Shown here in pieces: positions 63,831 to 64,000 of a stretch of DNA of 64,000 nt (positions within the stretch are counted from its first letter, which is position 1; each line of letters opens with the position of its first letter). The translations under genes were made by a program, and so were the position numbers. Origin of the DNA: Porphyromonadaceae bacterium UBA3327 (GTDB taxonomy: Bacteria > Bacteroidota > Bacteroidia > Bacteroidales > Muribaculaceae); assembly GCA_002361155.1 (NCBI GenBank), contig DERZ01000056.1, positions 13,822 to 77,821 of the forward strand. Direction: 5' to 3'. Under the pieces are notes generated by a model that made no database searches, was not told the origin of the DNA, and was given only the letters and a program-made list of their open reading frames with translations.

Positions 63831-63873
63831 TTGTCCTAAATTTTAGGACAAAGATAATAAATGTTGTCCTAAA
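63831..63873. promoter_or_regulatory. Palindromic operator upstream of the DUF6198 gene
   Basis: TTGTCCTAAA-T-TTTAGGACAA (63831-63851) is a perfect 10-base-arm palindrome touching the start codon. TTGTCCTAAA recurs as a direct repeat at 63864-63873, followed by a partial mirror arm. Two tandem copies next to the ATG indicate a dimeric regulator binding site. Confidence 0.7.
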
Positions 63874-63933
63874 ATAAAAGACACGGTTGCGTTTGTTTTG
63901 AAAAAAGGGGACAAAACTGGGGTAATAACATAA

Positions 63934-63972
63934 AAAATCCCAAGTGACTGAAGTTTAATCACTTGGGATTTT
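63934..63972 (-). terminator. Terminator after the tRNA
   Basis: AAAATCCCAAGTGA (63934-63947) pairs with TCACTTGGGATTTT (63959-63972). On the minus strand it starts 6 bases after the tRNA 3' end and is followed by a T run. Confidence 0.8.
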
Positions 63973-63978
63973 CAAGAG

Positions 63979-64000
63979 TGTCCAGGATGAGACTCGAACT
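63979..64000 (-). tRNA. tRNA 3' end (partial, identity unknown)
   Basis: On the minus strand the edge reads AGTTCGAGTCTCATCCTGGA and CA: T-loop TTCGAGT, T-stem 3' strand CTCAT (the 5' AG is visible), acceptor 3' strand CCTGGAC and discriminator A. The matching acceptor 5' strand GTCCAGG and anticodon lie outside the window. CCA is not encoded. Confidence 0.65.

Noticed and set aside
1-64000. CRISPR array, insertion sequence or prophage
   Set aside because: No regularly spaced direct repeats, transposase, integrase, capsid or terminase motifs were seen on either strand.

Overview
The window is chromosomal DNA from a Bacteroidales bacterium, most likely a Muribaculaceae-type gut anaerobe. The reasons are a SusC/SusD pair with a DUF6377 regulator, Bacteroidota-type promoters (TTTG, about 20 bp, TAnnTTTG) without obvious Shine-Dalgarno sites, methylmalonyl-CoA mutase, LL-DAP aminotransferase, a flavodiiron protein, and secreted proteins ending in a short LGRRV...GxY(I/V)R tail. 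The exact genus is inference. Almost all of the window is housekeeping or conserved accessory DNA. I see no rRNA, IS element, prophage or CRISPR array. One partial tRNA lies at the right edge.

Layout. 1-3114 (+): 3' end of hemW, then dapF-dapL (lysine/DAP pathway). 3423-5195 (+): a secreted chitobiase-C-like protein. 5400-13323 (-): a small PUL-like locus made of a DUF6377 regulator, SusC, SusD and a secreted histidine phosphatase, which suggests capture of phosphorylated substrates such as inositol phosphates. 13355-22783 (-): an envelope/LOS block with dus, DUF486, GT9, GT90, kdsB, waaA, an LtaS-like transferase, a fucosyltransferase-like protein and DedA. 22949-24148 (+): flavodiiron protein. 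24261-31625 (-): argR, an ArgC-like protein without its catalytic residues, a short SSB, speA, truA, ligA, rpe. 31707-36587 (-): GlcNAc-kinase-like, SGNH hydrolase, DUF5106, DoxX, mnmA, bifunctional nuclease. 36760-39369: LRR protein, small membrane protein, mdh. 39590-49162 (+): radA, ftsE-like, mutA-mutB, Yip1, smpB, U32 peptidase. 49176-54551 (-): lipoprotein, uvrA, secreted C1 peptidase, B3/B4 protein. 54686-55888 (+): CobW metallochaperone. 55963-57345 (-): rmuC. 57557-59348 (+): a decayed TonB-C-domain gene and two small secreted genes. 59671-62958 (+): a 1095-residue OB-fold plus Schlafen AlbA_2 protein. 63143-63829 (-): a YczE/DUF6198 membrane protein behind a palindromic operator. 63979-64000 (-): tRNA 3' end.

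The points most worth a second look are the ArgC-like pseudoenzyme placed between argR and a tailless SSB; the SusCD-plus-phosphatase locus; the AlbA_2 giant; the switch-like leader of the methylmalonyl-CoA mutase operon; the palindromic control sites at 36610-36629 and 63831-63873; and the UGA-interrupted TonB-C gene. No complete new multi-gene defence or mobile system was recognised.
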